Positions 1 to 10,356 of a stretch of DNA of 64,000 nt are shown here, piece by piece. Origin of the DNA: Coccinella septempunctata (Eukaryota > Arthropoda > Insecta > Coleoptera > Coccinellidae); the NCBI RefSeq assembly GCF_907165205.1, contig NC_058196.1, positions 8,226,501 to 8,290,500 on the forward strand, read 5' to 3'. The notes under the pieces are model-generated. The model was not told where the DNA came from, did no database searches, and was given only the letters and a program-made list of their open reading frames with translations. A program made the position numbers and the translations under genes. Within the stretch, counting starts at the first letter, position 1, and every line of letters begins with the position of its first letter.

Positions 1-3000
1 TCCTTAGGAATTGAAATCATACTTTGTCGAATCGACCACTGAAATCTCAATTCCTATCAGAACTATCGAACTGAAATTCAACATGTGCATCTCAATTCGA
101 AAACTACCCTCAGTTTCGAGATTTGGATCGAATTGATACAAAAATTTCTTAGGAATTGAAATCATATTTTGTCGAATCGACCACTGAAACCTCAATTCCT
201 ATCAGAACTATCGTACTGAAATACTGCATTTGCATCTCATTTCGAAAACTATGTGCAGTTTAAAGATTTGGTTCGAATTGATCCAACAGTTTTCGAGGAA
301 TTGACATCATACTTTATCGAATCGACCACTGAAATCTCAATTCCTATTTGAACTTCGAACTGAAATTCAACATGTGCATCTCAATTCGAAAACTATGTAC
401 AGTTTCGAGATTTGGGTCGAATTGATCCAATAATTCTTTAGGAATTGATATCATACTTTATCGAATCGACCACTGAAATCTCATTTCCCATCTGAACTAT
501 CGAAATGAAATTCAACATGTGCATCTCAATTCGAAAACTATGTGCAGTTTCGAGATTTGGATCGAATTGATCCAACAGTTTTTGAGAAATTGATATCACA
601 CTTTGCCGAATTGACCACTGAAATCTCAATTCCTATCTGATCTATCGAACCTAAATTCAACATGTGCATCTCAATTCGAAAACTGTGTACAGTTTCGAGA
701 TTTGGGTCGAATTGATCCAACAGTTTTTGAGGAATTTATATCACACTTTGCCGAATTGACCAATGAAATGTCAATTTCTATCTGAACTATCAAACTGAAA
801 TTCAACATGTGCATCTCAATTCGAAAACTGTGTACAGTTTCGAGATTTGGATCGAATTGATTCAAAAATTTCTTAGGAATTGAAATCATACTTTGTCGAA
901 TCGAGCACTGAAATCTCAATTCCTATCAGAACTATCGTACTGAAATACAACATATGCATCTCATTCCGAAAACTATGTGCAGTTTCAAGATTTGGTTCGA
1001 ATTGATACAACAGTTTTCGAGGAATTGACATCATACTTTATCGAATCGAACACTGAAATCTCATTTCCTATCTGAACTATCGAACTGAAATTCAACATGT
1101 GCATCTCAATTCGAAAACTATGTGCAGTTTCAAGATTTGGTTCGAATTGATCCAACAGTTTTTGAGGAATTGATATCACACTTTGCCGGATTGACCACTG
1201 AAATCTCAATTCCTATTTGAACTATCGAACTGAAATTCAACATGTGCATCTCAATTCGAAAACTGTGTACAGTTTCGACATTTGGGTCGAATTGATCCAA
1301 TGATTCCTAAGGAATTGAAATCATACTTAGTCGAATCGACCACTGAAATCTCATTTCCTATCTGAACTATCGAACTGAAATTCAACATGTGCATCTCAAT
1401 TCGAAAACTATGTGCAGTTTCAAGATTTGTTTCGAATTGATACAATAGTTCCTTAGGAATTGAAATGATTCTTTGTCGAATAGACTACTGAATTCCTATT
1501 TGAACTATCGAACTGAAATTCAACATGTGCATCTCAATTCGAAAACTGTGTACAGTTTCGACATTTGGGTCGAATTGATCCAATGATTCCTAAGGAATTG
1601 AAATCATACTTAGTCGAATCGACCACTGAAATCTCATTTCCTATCTGAACTATCGAACTGAAATTCAACATGTGCATCTCAATTCGAAAACTATGTGCAG
1701 TTTCAAGATTTGTTTCGAATTGATACAATAGTTCCTTAGGAATTGAAATGATTCTTTGTCGAATAGACTACTGAATTCTCCATTCCTATCAGAACTATCG
1801 AACTGAAATTAAACATGTGCATCTCAATTCGGAAACTATGTGCAGTTTCAAGATTTGGTTCGAATTGATCCAACAGTTTTAGAGGAATTGATATCACACT
1901 TTGCCAAATTGACCACTGAAATCTCAATTCCCATCTGAACTATCGAACTGAAATTCAACATGTGCATCTCAATTCGAAGGCTGTGAACAGTTTCGAGATT
2001 TGGGTCGAATTGATCCAATAATTCCTTAGTAATTGAAATCATACTTTGTCGAATCGACCACTGAAATCTCGATTCCTATCAGAACTATCGAACTGAAATT
2101 CAACATGTGCATCTCTATTCGAAAACTAAGTGCAGTTTCAAAATTTGGTTCGAATTGATCCAACAGTTTTCGTGGAATTGATATCACACTTTGCCGAATT
2201 GACCACTGAAATCTCAATTCCTATTTGAACTTCGAACTGAAATTCAACATGTGCATCTCAATTCGAAAACTATGTACAGTTTCAAGATTTGGGTCGAATT
2301 GATCCAATAATTCTTTAGGAATTGACATCATACTTTATCGAATCGACCACTGAAATCTCATTTCCCATCTGAACTATCGAAATGAAATTCAACATGTGCA
2401 TCTCAATTCGAAAACTATGTGCAGTTTCGAGATTTGGATCGAATTGATCCAACAGTTTTTGAGGAATTGATATCACACTTTGCCGAATTGACCACTGAAA
2501 TCTCAATTCCTATCTGATCTATCGAACTTAAATTCAACATGTGCATCTCAATTGGAAAACTGTGTACAGTTTCGAGATTTGGGTCGAATTGATCCAACAG
2601 TTTTTGAGGAATTTATATCACACTTTGCCGAATTGACCAATGAAATCTCAATTTCTATCTGAACTATCAAACTGAAATTCAACATGTGCATCTCAATTCG
2701 AAAACTGTGTAAAGTTTCGAGATTTGGATCGAATTGATTCAAAAATTTCTTAGGAATTGAAATCATACTTTGTCGAATCGACCACTGAAATCTCAATTCC
2801 TATCAGAACTATCGTACTGAAATACAACATTTGCATCTCATTCCGAAAACTATGTGCAGTTTCAAGATTTGGTTCGAATTGATACAACAGTTTTCGAGGA
2901 ATTGACATCATACTTTATCGAATCGAACACTGAAATCTCATTTCCTATCTAAACTATCGAACTGAAATTCAACATGTGCATCTCAATTCGAAAACTATGT

Positions 3001-4398
3001 GCAGTTTCAAGATTTGGTTCGAATTGATCCAACAGTTTTTGAGGAATTGATATCACACTTTGCCGGATTGACCACTTAAATCTCAATTCCTATTTGAACT
3101 ATCGAAGTGAAATTCAACATGTGCATCTCAATTCGAAAACTGTGTACAGTTTCGAGATTTGGGTCGAATTGATCCAATGATTCCTAAGGAATTGAAATCA
3201 TACTTAGTCGAATCGACCACTGAAATCTCATTTCCTATCTGAACTATCGAACTGAAATTCAACATGTGCATCTCAATTCGAAAACTATGTGCAGTTTCAA
3301 GATTTGGTTCGAATTGATACAATAGTTCCTTAGGAATTGAAATGATTCTTTGTCGAATAGACTACTGAATTCTCCATTCCTATCAGAACTATCGAACTGA
3401 AATTAAACATGTGCATCTCAATTCGGAAACTATGTGCAGTTTCAAGATTTGGTTCGAATTGATCCAACAGTTTTTGAGGAATTGATATCACACTTTGCCC
3501 GATTGACCACTGAAATCTCAATTCCTATTTGAACTATTGATCTGAAATTCAACATGTGCATCTCAATTCGAAAACTGTGTACAGATTCGAGATTTGGGTC
3601 GAATTGATCAAATAATTCCTTAGGAATTGAAATCATATTTTGTCGAATCGACCACTGAAATCTCAATTCCTATCTGAACTATCGAACTGAAATTCAACAT
3701 GTGCATGTCAATTCGAAAAGTATGTGCAGTTTCAAGATTTGGTTCAAATTGATTCAACAGTTTTTGAGGAATTGATATCACACTTTGCCGAATTGACCAC
3801 TGAAATCTCAATTCCTATCTGAACTATCGAACTTAAATTCAACATGTGCATCGCAATTCGAAAACTGTGTACAGTTTCGAGATTTGGGTCGAATTGATCC
3901 AACAGTTTTTGAGGAATTTATATAACACTTTGCCGAATTGACCAATGAAATGTCAATTTCTATCTGAACTATCAAACTGAAATTCAACCTGTGCATCTCA
4001 ATTCGAAAACTGTGTACAGTTTCGAGATTTGGATCGAATTGATTCAAAAATTTCTTAGGAATTGAAATCATACTTTGTCGAATCGAGCACTGAAATCTCA
4101 ATTCCTATCAGAACTATCGTACTGAAATACAACATATGCATCTCATTCCGAAAACTATGTGCAGTTTCAAAATTTGGTTCGAATTGATACAACAGTTTTC
4201 GAGGAATTGACATCATACTTTATCGAATCGAACACTGAAATCTCATTTCCTATCTGAACTATCGAACTGAAATTCAACATGTGCATCTCAATTCGAAAAC
4301 TATGTGCAGTTTCAAGATTTGGTTCGAATTGATCCAACAGTTTTTGAGGAATTGATATCACACTTTGCCGGATTGACCACTGAAATCTCAATTCCTAT
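1..4398 (-). repeat. 145-bp satellite array, block 1 (minus orientation)
   Basis: About 30 tandem monomers of 145 bp. I define the forward strand of the monomer as the one containing GAGATTTCAGTGGTCAATTC; here it lies on the minus strand. The many 60-97 residue open frames are by-products of the repeat and are not genes, because 145 is not a multiple of 3 and most begin without ATG. Positions about 1500-4391 are an inverted copy of about 28208-31099 (paired coordinates sum to 32599), and about 1-680 of 31056-31736 (sum 31736). The block ends within a monomer, against ankyrin copy A. Confidence 0.97.
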
Positions 4399-4451
4399 TG
4401 GGATTTTCAGAATGAGCATTAATTTTTTACGCAGTGTATTTTAACGATGAA

Positions 4452-4457
4452 TTTATT
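4452..4457 (-). terminator. Poly(A) signal of ankyrin gene copy A
   Basis: AATAAA on the minus strand, about 60 bp after the TAA stop at 4516-4518. The spacing suits a short 3' untranslated region. The same hexamer is kept in copy C at 35532-35537. The copy A segment starts at about 4399, so only about 50 bp of original 3' flank remains before satellite begins. Confidence 0.5.
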
Positions 4458-4515
4458 AACAGAAAAAAAGCATTCTTTAAATCGATATATACATTAATAT
4501 AAACACAATTATTAT

Positions 4516-5625
4516 TTACAATCCTCTCATATGGGAACTTGGTCGAATAATTGGTAAACCGATTGTGGTGAAATCCTTCCTTTCTGAATATATATCTTTA
4601 ATTCTCCTGACTGTAAGCTCCCAGGTTTCCAAAACCTCGTCGAAGAAGGCTGATCGTGGTTCGCCAACCATCGCTGTATAAGGATCAAGAGACGAGATAA
4701 GCGTCGGATACATATAAATTCGGCCACTCAGTATTTGGAAAGGTGTAAATGGGAATCTCCCATCAAACCTGACGGAGTTCTCGAAATGAATTAAATCCTT
4801 ATCGAGAAGATGCCACAGACATCTCAGCTCATCGTCAGAGTAGATATCCTGATGGATCTTCTCAGGAATAGGAATTCCATTCAGTGTATGGATGAAGGCG
4901 TATTTCATGATCAATAATTTCATTTTCGAATTTCGTCTCTTGATGGCCAGCTCGAACGGATTCAAATTCTGCTTGTTCAGCATGTCCAATCTTGCTCCGT
5001 GTCGCAGAAGACAAGCAGCCATTGGAAGGTTACCGTAGGAGACTGCTTTGTGCAAAGGCGTCTCGCTGGCCATGTTTATCGCGTTTACGTCTACGCCACG
5101 GTCTGTGAGGATATATGTTGCTTCTTTGTAAATCTCCGGATTCACATTCGTCAGCATCGCTAGGCAATGCAGACAATTGTTCAGTTTGAAATCGGTGTTG
5201 CTGGCATCGCTGGCGTTATCTAAAAGTAGCCTGATCAATTCAGGACTAGGCCATTTTTTAGCAATCAGCAGCAGCAGGGTGTTCCCCCTTATATCAATGG
5301 CATCTAAGTCGACGTTATATTTGAGAAGTTCTTCAATGCATTCTTTTCTCTTTTCACTGCCATCATTCACCATGTGGATAGGCGTGGAACCGTCGCATGT
5401 TTCTGCTTCAACATTGGCACCATTAGTCACCAGGGTTTCAACCAGATGGAGATGCCTAAATTGTATAGCCAGGTGGAGGGGGGTAACCTTTTTCGAGTCA
5501 GTGGCATTGATATTAGCTCCTTTTCGTAATAAAAACAGGACTTCCTTCAAATTTCCCTTTTCGACAGCCACATGAAGATCGGTTTTCTGAGGATCCTCAA
5601 TATTTTCTTTTGGAATATTGATGGT
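4516..5625 (-). CDS. Ankyrin-repeat protein, copy A, exon 2 (main coding exon)
   Basis: Exon of 1110 nt coding 369 residues and the stop. The frame continues upstream of the first possible GTG codon to a clear acceptor: a CTAAT branch-like motif, a pyrimidine-rich tract and TTTACAG just before 5625. With exon 1 (6277-6324) the protein is 385 residues. About seven ankyrin repeats are visible at residues 31-262, with TPLH-type turns (TDLHVAVEKGN, TPLHLAIQ, STPIHMV, CLHCLAML, ETPLHKAVSYGN, NPFELAIKRR). Such repeats normally form a protein-binding scaffold. Residues 263-385 carry no domain I recognise; there is no signal peptide or membrane segment. Role unknown, probably an intracellular adaptor. 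It differs from copy C at only four residues in the last 351, so duplication is recent. Satellite on the left and a Tc1-like element on the right leave expression in doubt. Confidence 0.8.
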   Translation of the reverse strand, partial: TINIPKENIEDPQKTDLHVAVEKGNLKEVLFLLRKGANINATDSKKVTPLHLAIQFRHLHLVETLVTNGANVEAETCDGSTPIHMVNDGSEKRKECIEELLKYNVDLDAIDIRGNTLLLLIAKKWPSPELIRLLLDNASDASNTDFKLNNCLHCLAMLTNVNPEIYKEATYILTDRGVDVNAINMASETPLHKAVSYGNLPMAACLLRHGARLDMLNKQNLNPFELAIKRRNSKMKLLIMKYAFIHTLNGIPIPEKIHQDIYSDDELRCLWHLLDKDLIHFENSVRFDGRFPFTPFQILSGRIYMYPTLISSLDPYTAMVGEPRSAFFDEVLETWELTVRRIKDIYSERKDFTTIGLPIIRPSSHMRGL

Positions 5626-6276
5626 CTGTAAAGAATTTAAGAGAAATTAGGCGATTGTTATGAAGTTAATACTTATATATCAGGTTTTGTGAACAACAAA
5701 AATTCAGTCGGTCTATACAGGGTAAATCTTTGACTCTTACAAATATTAAAACAATAGATTATTGAGGTGAAAAGAAACACTTTTTTTTATACCATTTTTT
5801 TCGATTTAGCCCTGATAAAAAGATATAGCCATTTTGAGTTTTCATAATGAGCCATAGAGAAACAAGATTCCCTTCAGAATAACAAGCAGAATCTATGACA
5901 CTACACATATATGGTTCTTTTAAACAGAATTGCAATCAGTCAAATCAGTTCATGGTACGTAATGGTCATAATGGAAAAACTGGAGATGTAGGTGATATTT
6001 TGTGTTTAAAAAAGTTTCATCAAATAAATGAAAAACTATATTCCGAAATTCATTTCATTCGATGAAACCTTTAGTGAGAGAACATTTTTTTATGGTTTTT
6101 CATCAGCTTGTATCTTTTAAACCGAGCCGATTCGGAAAAAATGGTTCAGAAAAAAAGTGTTTCTTTTGACCTCAAGAATCAACTGTTAAAATGTTTGTAC
6201 GAATCAAAGATTCCGCGTATACAAGATTTTCAAGAATCATTGCAAATCTCTTTACAGAAAACTTTTATGCACTTAC

Positions 6277-6324
6277 CATTTTGCGAGAATTGTGGTGTGT
6301 TCTTCTATTCATTCTTCGCGACAT
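6277..6324 (-). CDS. Ankyrin-repeat protein, copy A, exon 1 (16 codons)
   Basis: On the minus strand the exon ends ATG followed at once by a GTAAGT donor (6276-6271). Splicing over the 651-bp intron (5626-6276) to the acceptor before 5625 is in phase: ATG then ACC ATC AAT. Three in-frame ATGs exist, at 6324-6322, 6312-6310 and 6279-6277, with a stop two codons before the first. The last has the best insect-like context (GCAAAATG). If it is used, exon 1 contributes only the initiator methionine; if the first is used, it adds the basic leader MSRRMNRRTHHNSRKM. The plus-strand open frame here (6108-6338) is a shadow. Identical splice sites are kept in all four copies. Confidence 0.65.
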
Positions 6325-6756
6325 ATTTCAGGTTTTAAACACACTGTAGATTAAAAATTCTAACTGTACTGACACGAATTGAAAAACGAAGCACAACTGT
6401 ACCAAGACACCCATTTACGTTCATTTATATACTCGTAGGAATAGCTAGGTACGTAATTTTTTTCTGAGAACCGTAAGATGACCACCGAAATTTCTGCCCC
6501 CTTTCAAAATCTCAAACTACCTGACAAATGACAGTTAATGTTTATTTGCCAATTGGGTATAACGGCCCTGTAATAATTTTGGGATGGGACTTAACTTTTC
6601 GGTTAATTTGAATTCAGATTAGGAAGGGGGCAATAAGGAATGTTTTTCTTAAATTGAAATTATTCCGAGAATTTTTATCAGAAATATATTTATGGAACTG
6701 TTGTGCGAAACTTTCCAAATGCACAGTGACATGGAAGGAGAGGGCATTTATAATTA
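6325..6756. other. Upstream (putative promoter) region of ankyrin copy A
   Basis: About 430 bp between ankyrin exon 1 and the Tc1-like element. No coding sequence is visible. It should hold the 5' untranslated region and promoter. A TCAGT initiator-like motif lies on the minus strand near 6368-6373 but is not strong evidence. The same sequence is present in copies B (32768-33199) and D (50784-51215). Copy C has only its first 155 bp (37404-37558). Confidence 0.4.
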
Positions 6757-7969
6757 TACTTCATTCAAATTTATTTTAGCAGTCGGTTGGCCATGAAATA
6801 ATTTTCTCAAGTTTTTGTAACTAGAACGAAGTTAAGTTGGCACTCATGAAATGTCGTTAATGTCATAACGCCGTTGCCACAACATATATCAATTTTTTTT
6901 ACGAAAATGCCGAAAGTGATTGAAAAAAGAGACAGGATTTCAGGAAGTGATATTTAGAATTCAGGTCCGCTCATTCAAATAGTTATACCCTGATATTCTA
7001 AAATCCACAATACGTTAGACGCTAGCGAACATAATTCAATGTAAGAGAATTTATATAATGTTTCATCTGAATCTAAACGACTTATATTCCAGCTGAATAT
7101 TTCCAAAATCAGAAAGATTGTGAATGAAGAGGATGACAAAGAATTTCCTTCTATTGGGAGACCCAAAAAAGTGGTGGCATTCGAGAATTTTATGTTTGAG
7201 TGAATTAATGCGAAAAGTTTACTACAGGATTTTCGATAAATAACATCGGAGAATGAGTTCCCTAAAATGGATTTTTCTATTTTTCATTTGACTTGTCCTA
7301 TACAATGTAAATGTCTTATGGTACTGATAAATACCTATAATTATTATTATTACATCAATGTATTAAGATGAATAGCCACAAATACGCGCAAGTTACCCTG
7401 TTACTTGTTTATTCATGTGAAATTTTTGTTCAAAGGTGAAGTTCATCTTAACTTGAAACTTCCTTCAATTTCTTTTACTTATATTGATGCAAGATGATTT
7501 TTGTTGAAGAATTTAACATTCTTGTAATTATCTGTTAATTCCTTCGGGAGATACCCATTCCCAACTACTGCATCATATGCATTTCATCTTCGAGTTAATA
7601 TTTTTGAAATCTACAAATGATGTAAGCCAAAGAAGATAACGAACATCAACTCTCCTCAAGCTAGTGCATATTATGATATTATATTGATCTCTTGTATATT
7701 CCATGTGAATAACTAGATTTGGTATGCCTTCAATCAGTTTGCATAAACTTCAATTTTGTTCGTCACATATAATATTTTCCGAAGAAATTCGACATTGTGA
7801 TGAAATACGTAATAGCAGAAACTTTTACGTAGAACGGGCAACATAGCGTTGATTTAAAACCCAAAAATGTTTTGACAAGCTTCATAACCCCACATTTTCG
7901 TACTCTACAGAGTGAAATGTGTCAAATTTCCATGGCCAACCGACTGCTAAAATAAAAGTGAATGAAGTA
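6757..7969 (+). mobile_element. Tc1/mariner-like TIR element, full-length copy 1
   Basis: A 1213-bp segment bounded by 39-bp terminal inverted repeats, 6757-6795 and 7931-7969, which match at 37 of 39 positions. They start TACTTCATTC and share TTTTAGCAGTCGGTTGGCC. A TA lies immediately outside each end (6755-6756 and 7970-7971), as expected for the TA duplication of Tc1/mariner/IS630 elements. The interior has a decayed reading frame (6907-7203) and an AATAAA near 7330. Copies of exactly 1213 bp recur at 33200-34412 and 51216-52428. The left flank is ankyrin upstream DNA and the right flank is satellite, so the ends do not come from one clean insertion. It is probably non-autonomous now. Confidence 0.65.
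6907..7203 (+). pseudogene. Decayed transposase-like frame inside the Tc1-like element
   Basis: One frame runs from ATG (MPKVIEKRDRISGSDI) to TGA at 7201-7203, broken by three in-frame stops (TAG 6955, TGA 6991, TAA 7042). The last open stretch contains QLNISKIRKIVNEEDD, then EFPSIGRPKKVVAFENF. The arrangement of a helix-turn-helix-like segment, a basic GRPKK patch and an acidic or aromatic tail resembles the N-terminal DNA-binding part of some Tc1/mariner-type transposases. That is a resemblance, not a confirmed match. No DDE catalytic region is present. An alternative is a short host exon behind a 52-bp intron (GTAAGAG at 7043 to CCAG at about 7092), but no joined frame stays open. Confidence 0.35.
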
Positions 7970-8999
7970 TATGTGCAGTTTCAAAATTTGGTTCAAATTG
8001 ATCCAACAGTTTTCAAGGAATTGATATCACACTTTGCCGAATTGACAACTGAAATCTCAATTCCTATCTGAACTATCGAACTGAAATTCAACATGTGCAT
8101 CTCAATTCGAAAACTGTGTAAAATTTCAAGATTTGGTTCGAATTGATCCAACATTGTTCGAGGAATTAGTATCACACTTTGCCGAATTGACCACTGAAAT
8201 CTCAATTCCTATCTGAACTATCGAACTGAAATTCAACATGTGCATCCCATTTCGAAAACTATGTGCAGTTTCAAAATTTGGTTCGAATTGATTCAACAGT
8301 TTTCGAGGAATTGATATCACACTTTGCCGAATTGACCACTGAAATCTCAATTCCTATCAGAACTATCGAACTGAAATTCAACATGTGCATCACATTTCGA
8401 AAACTATGTGCAGTTTCAAAATTTGGTTCAAATTGATCAAACAGTTTTCGAAGAATTGATATCACACTTTGCCGAATTGACCACTGAAATCTCAATTCCT
8501 ATCTGAACTATCGAACTAAAATTCAACATGTGCATGTCAATTCGAAAACTATGTGCAGTTTCAAGATTTGGTTCGAATTGATCCAAAAGTTCCTTAGGAA
8601 TTGAAATAATATTTTGTCGAATCGACCACTGAAATCTCCATTCCTATCAGAACTATCGATCTGAAATTCAACATGTGCGTCTCATTTCGAAAACTATGTG
8701 CAGTAAAAAGATTTGGGTCGTATTGGTCCAACAGTTTTTGAGAAATTGATATCACACTTTGCCGAATAGACCACTGAAATCTCAATTCCTATCAGAACTA
8801 TCGAACTGAAATTCAACATGTGCATCACATTTCGAAAACTATGTGCAGTTTCAAAATTTGGTTCAAATTGATCCAACAGTTTTCAAGGAATTGATAACAC
8901 ACTTTGCCGCATTGACAACTGAAATCTCAATTCCTATCTGAACTATCGAACTGAAATTCAACATTTGCATCTCAATTCGAAAACTGTGTAAAATTTCAA
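7970..8999 (-). repeat. 145-bp satellite array, block 2 (minus orientation)
   Basis: About seven monomers, starting at the TA shared with the Tc1-like element and ending inside a monomer at about 8999. The first part matches 16548 onwards (offset 8578) and later monomers match at offset 8433, so one monomer was lost relative to that array. Confidence 0.95.
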
Positions 9000-9154
9000 T
9001 ACCAATAATTGGAATACCAATAAAGGATACTGTTTCACATTTCAACTGAGTATATCCGTCTATTAATCAAATGCATCTAACCAATTTCTATTCTGAACCG
9101 AATCGAAATTATGGTAAAGTCAATCTAACACTGTCTACCTGAAGAAAACACCGT

Positions 9155-9222
9155 GGTTTCAACCAGATGGAGATGCCTAAATTGTATAGCCAGGTGGAGG
9201 GGGGTAACCTTTTTCGAGTCAG
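9155..9222 (-). pseudogene. 68-bp shard of ankyrin exon 2
   Basis: Matches 5434-5501 of copy A (offset 3721) in the same orientation. It covers part of the second ankyrin repeat and is cut on both sides. It is too short to be functional and shows that the exon has been broken into small pieces as well as duplicated whole. Confidence 0.9.
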
Positions 9223-9226
9223 GAAA

Positions 9227-9258
9227 CTTAAATTCCGACTTCAAAGTCGGAATTTAAG
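9227..9258. repeat. Perfect 14-bp inverted repeat with 4-nt loop
   Basis: Arms CTTAAATTCCGACT (9227-9240) and AGTCGGAATTTAAG (9245-9258) flank the loop TCAA. A second AT-rich near-palindrome follows directly. It could be the tip of a foldback element or a product of break repair. It has no copy elsewhere in this window that I could find. Confidence 0.8.
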
Positions 9259-9302
9259 GAAAAATATTTTTAAAATATTATGTGGCCCTTCTACGCCTTC
9301 AT

Positions 9303-10019
9303 ATGAGTTCCCTAAAATGGATTTTTCTATTTTTCATTTGACTTGTCCTATACAATGTAAATGTCTTATGGTACTAATAAATACCTATAATTATTATTAT
9401 TACATCAATGTATTAAGATGAATAGCCACAAATACGCGCAAGTTACCCTGTTACTTGTTTATTCATGTGAAATTTTTGTTCAAAGGTGAAGTTCATCTTA
9501 ACTTGAAACTTCCTTCAATTTCTTTTACTTATATTGATGCGAGATGATTTTTGTTGAAGAATTTAACATTCTTGTAATTATCTGTTAATTCCTTCGGGAG
9601 ATACCCATTCCCAACTACTGCATCATATGCATTTCATCTTCGAGTTAATATTTTTGAAATCTACAAATGATGTAAGCCAAAGAAGATAACGAACATCAAC
9701 TCTCCTCAAGCTAGTGCATATTATGATATTATATTGATCTCTTGTATATTCCATGTGAATAACTAGATTTGGTATGCCTTCAATCAGTTTGCATAAACTT
9801 CAATTTTGTGCGTCACATATAATATTTTCCGAAGAAATTCGACATTGTGATGAAATACGTAATAGCAGAAACTTTTACGTAGAACGGGCAACATAGCGTT
9901 GATTTAAAACCCAAAAATGTTTTGACAAGCTTCATAACCCCACATTTTCGTACTATACAGAGTGAAATGTGTCAAATTTCCATGGCCAACCGACTGCTAA
10001 AATAAAAGTGAATGAAGTA
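9303..10019 (+). mobile_element. Right half of the Tc1-like element
   Basis: Collinear with 7253-7969 (offset 2050) and nearly identical, including the right terminal inverted repeat and the outer TA (10020-10021). The left half and the transposase-like frame are missing. The satellite to the right begins at the same monomer position and variant as after copies 1, 2 and 3, so this half copy was duplicated together with its adjacent satellite. Confidence 0.9.
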
Positions 10020-10356
10020 TATGTGCAGTTTCAAAATTTGGTTCAAATTGATCCAACAGTTTTCAAGGAATTGATATCACACTTTGCCGAATTGACAACT
10101 GAAATCTCAATTCCTATCTGAACTATCGAACTGAAATTCAACATGTGCATCTCAATTCGAAAACTGTGTAAAATTTCAAGATTTGGTTCGAATTGATCCA
10201 ACATTGTTCGAGGAATTAGTATCACACTTTGCCGAATTGACCACTGAAATCTCAATTCCTATCTGAACTATCGAACTGAAATTCAACATGTGCATCCCAT
10301 TTCGAAAACTATGTGCAGTTTCAAAATTTGGTTCGAATTGATCCAACAGTTTTCGA
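10020..10356 (-). repeat. 145-bp satellite array, block 3 (minus orientation)
   Basis: Just over two monomers, collinear with 16548-16875 (offset 6528). The block ends in the 9-bp motif AGTTTTCGA (10348-10356), where the array orientation flips. Confidence 0.95.

Larger units (their letters stand above)
9000..9302. other. Mosaic of shards between satellite and half transposon
   Basis: About 150 bp of sequence I do not recognise (9000-9154) is followed by an ankyrin exon shard (9155-9222), a perfect short hairpin (9227-9258), an AT-rich near-palindrome (about 9259-9281) and a short linker. Nothing here codes; the open frame at 9167-9421 only runs across the joined pieces. It reads as a scar of several joined breaks. 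Confidence 0.6.

Noticed and set aside
1..4391. Dozens of similar 60-97 residue open frames (MRFQWSIRQSVISIPQKLL...) as a protein family
   Set aside because: They follow the 145-bp satellite in all blocks and both orientations, mostly start at non-ATG codons, change frame at each monomer and show no codon-level constraint. They are repeat artefacts.
5177..5575. 132-residue plus-strand frame over the ankyrin exon (and 36257-36655)
   Set aside because: It is antisense to the clear ankyrin repeats and is simply a low-stop shadow frame.
6108..6338. 76-residue plus-strand frame MYLLNRADSEKMVQ... (also 32551, 37187, 50522)
   Set aside because: It lies antisense to ankyrin exon 1 and its intron. 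The minus-strand ATG, GTAAGT donor and in-phase acceptor explain the region better. Its presence in all copies only reflects duplication.
6975..7166. 63-residue minus-strand frame MGLPIEGNSLSSS...
   Set aside because: It is antisense to the transposase-like frame of the Tc1-like element and has no domain.
9167..9421. 84-residue plus frame MEMPKLYSQVEGG...
   Set aside because: It spans the join of an ankyrin exon shard, a hairpin and a transposon half, so it is a product of rearrangement.
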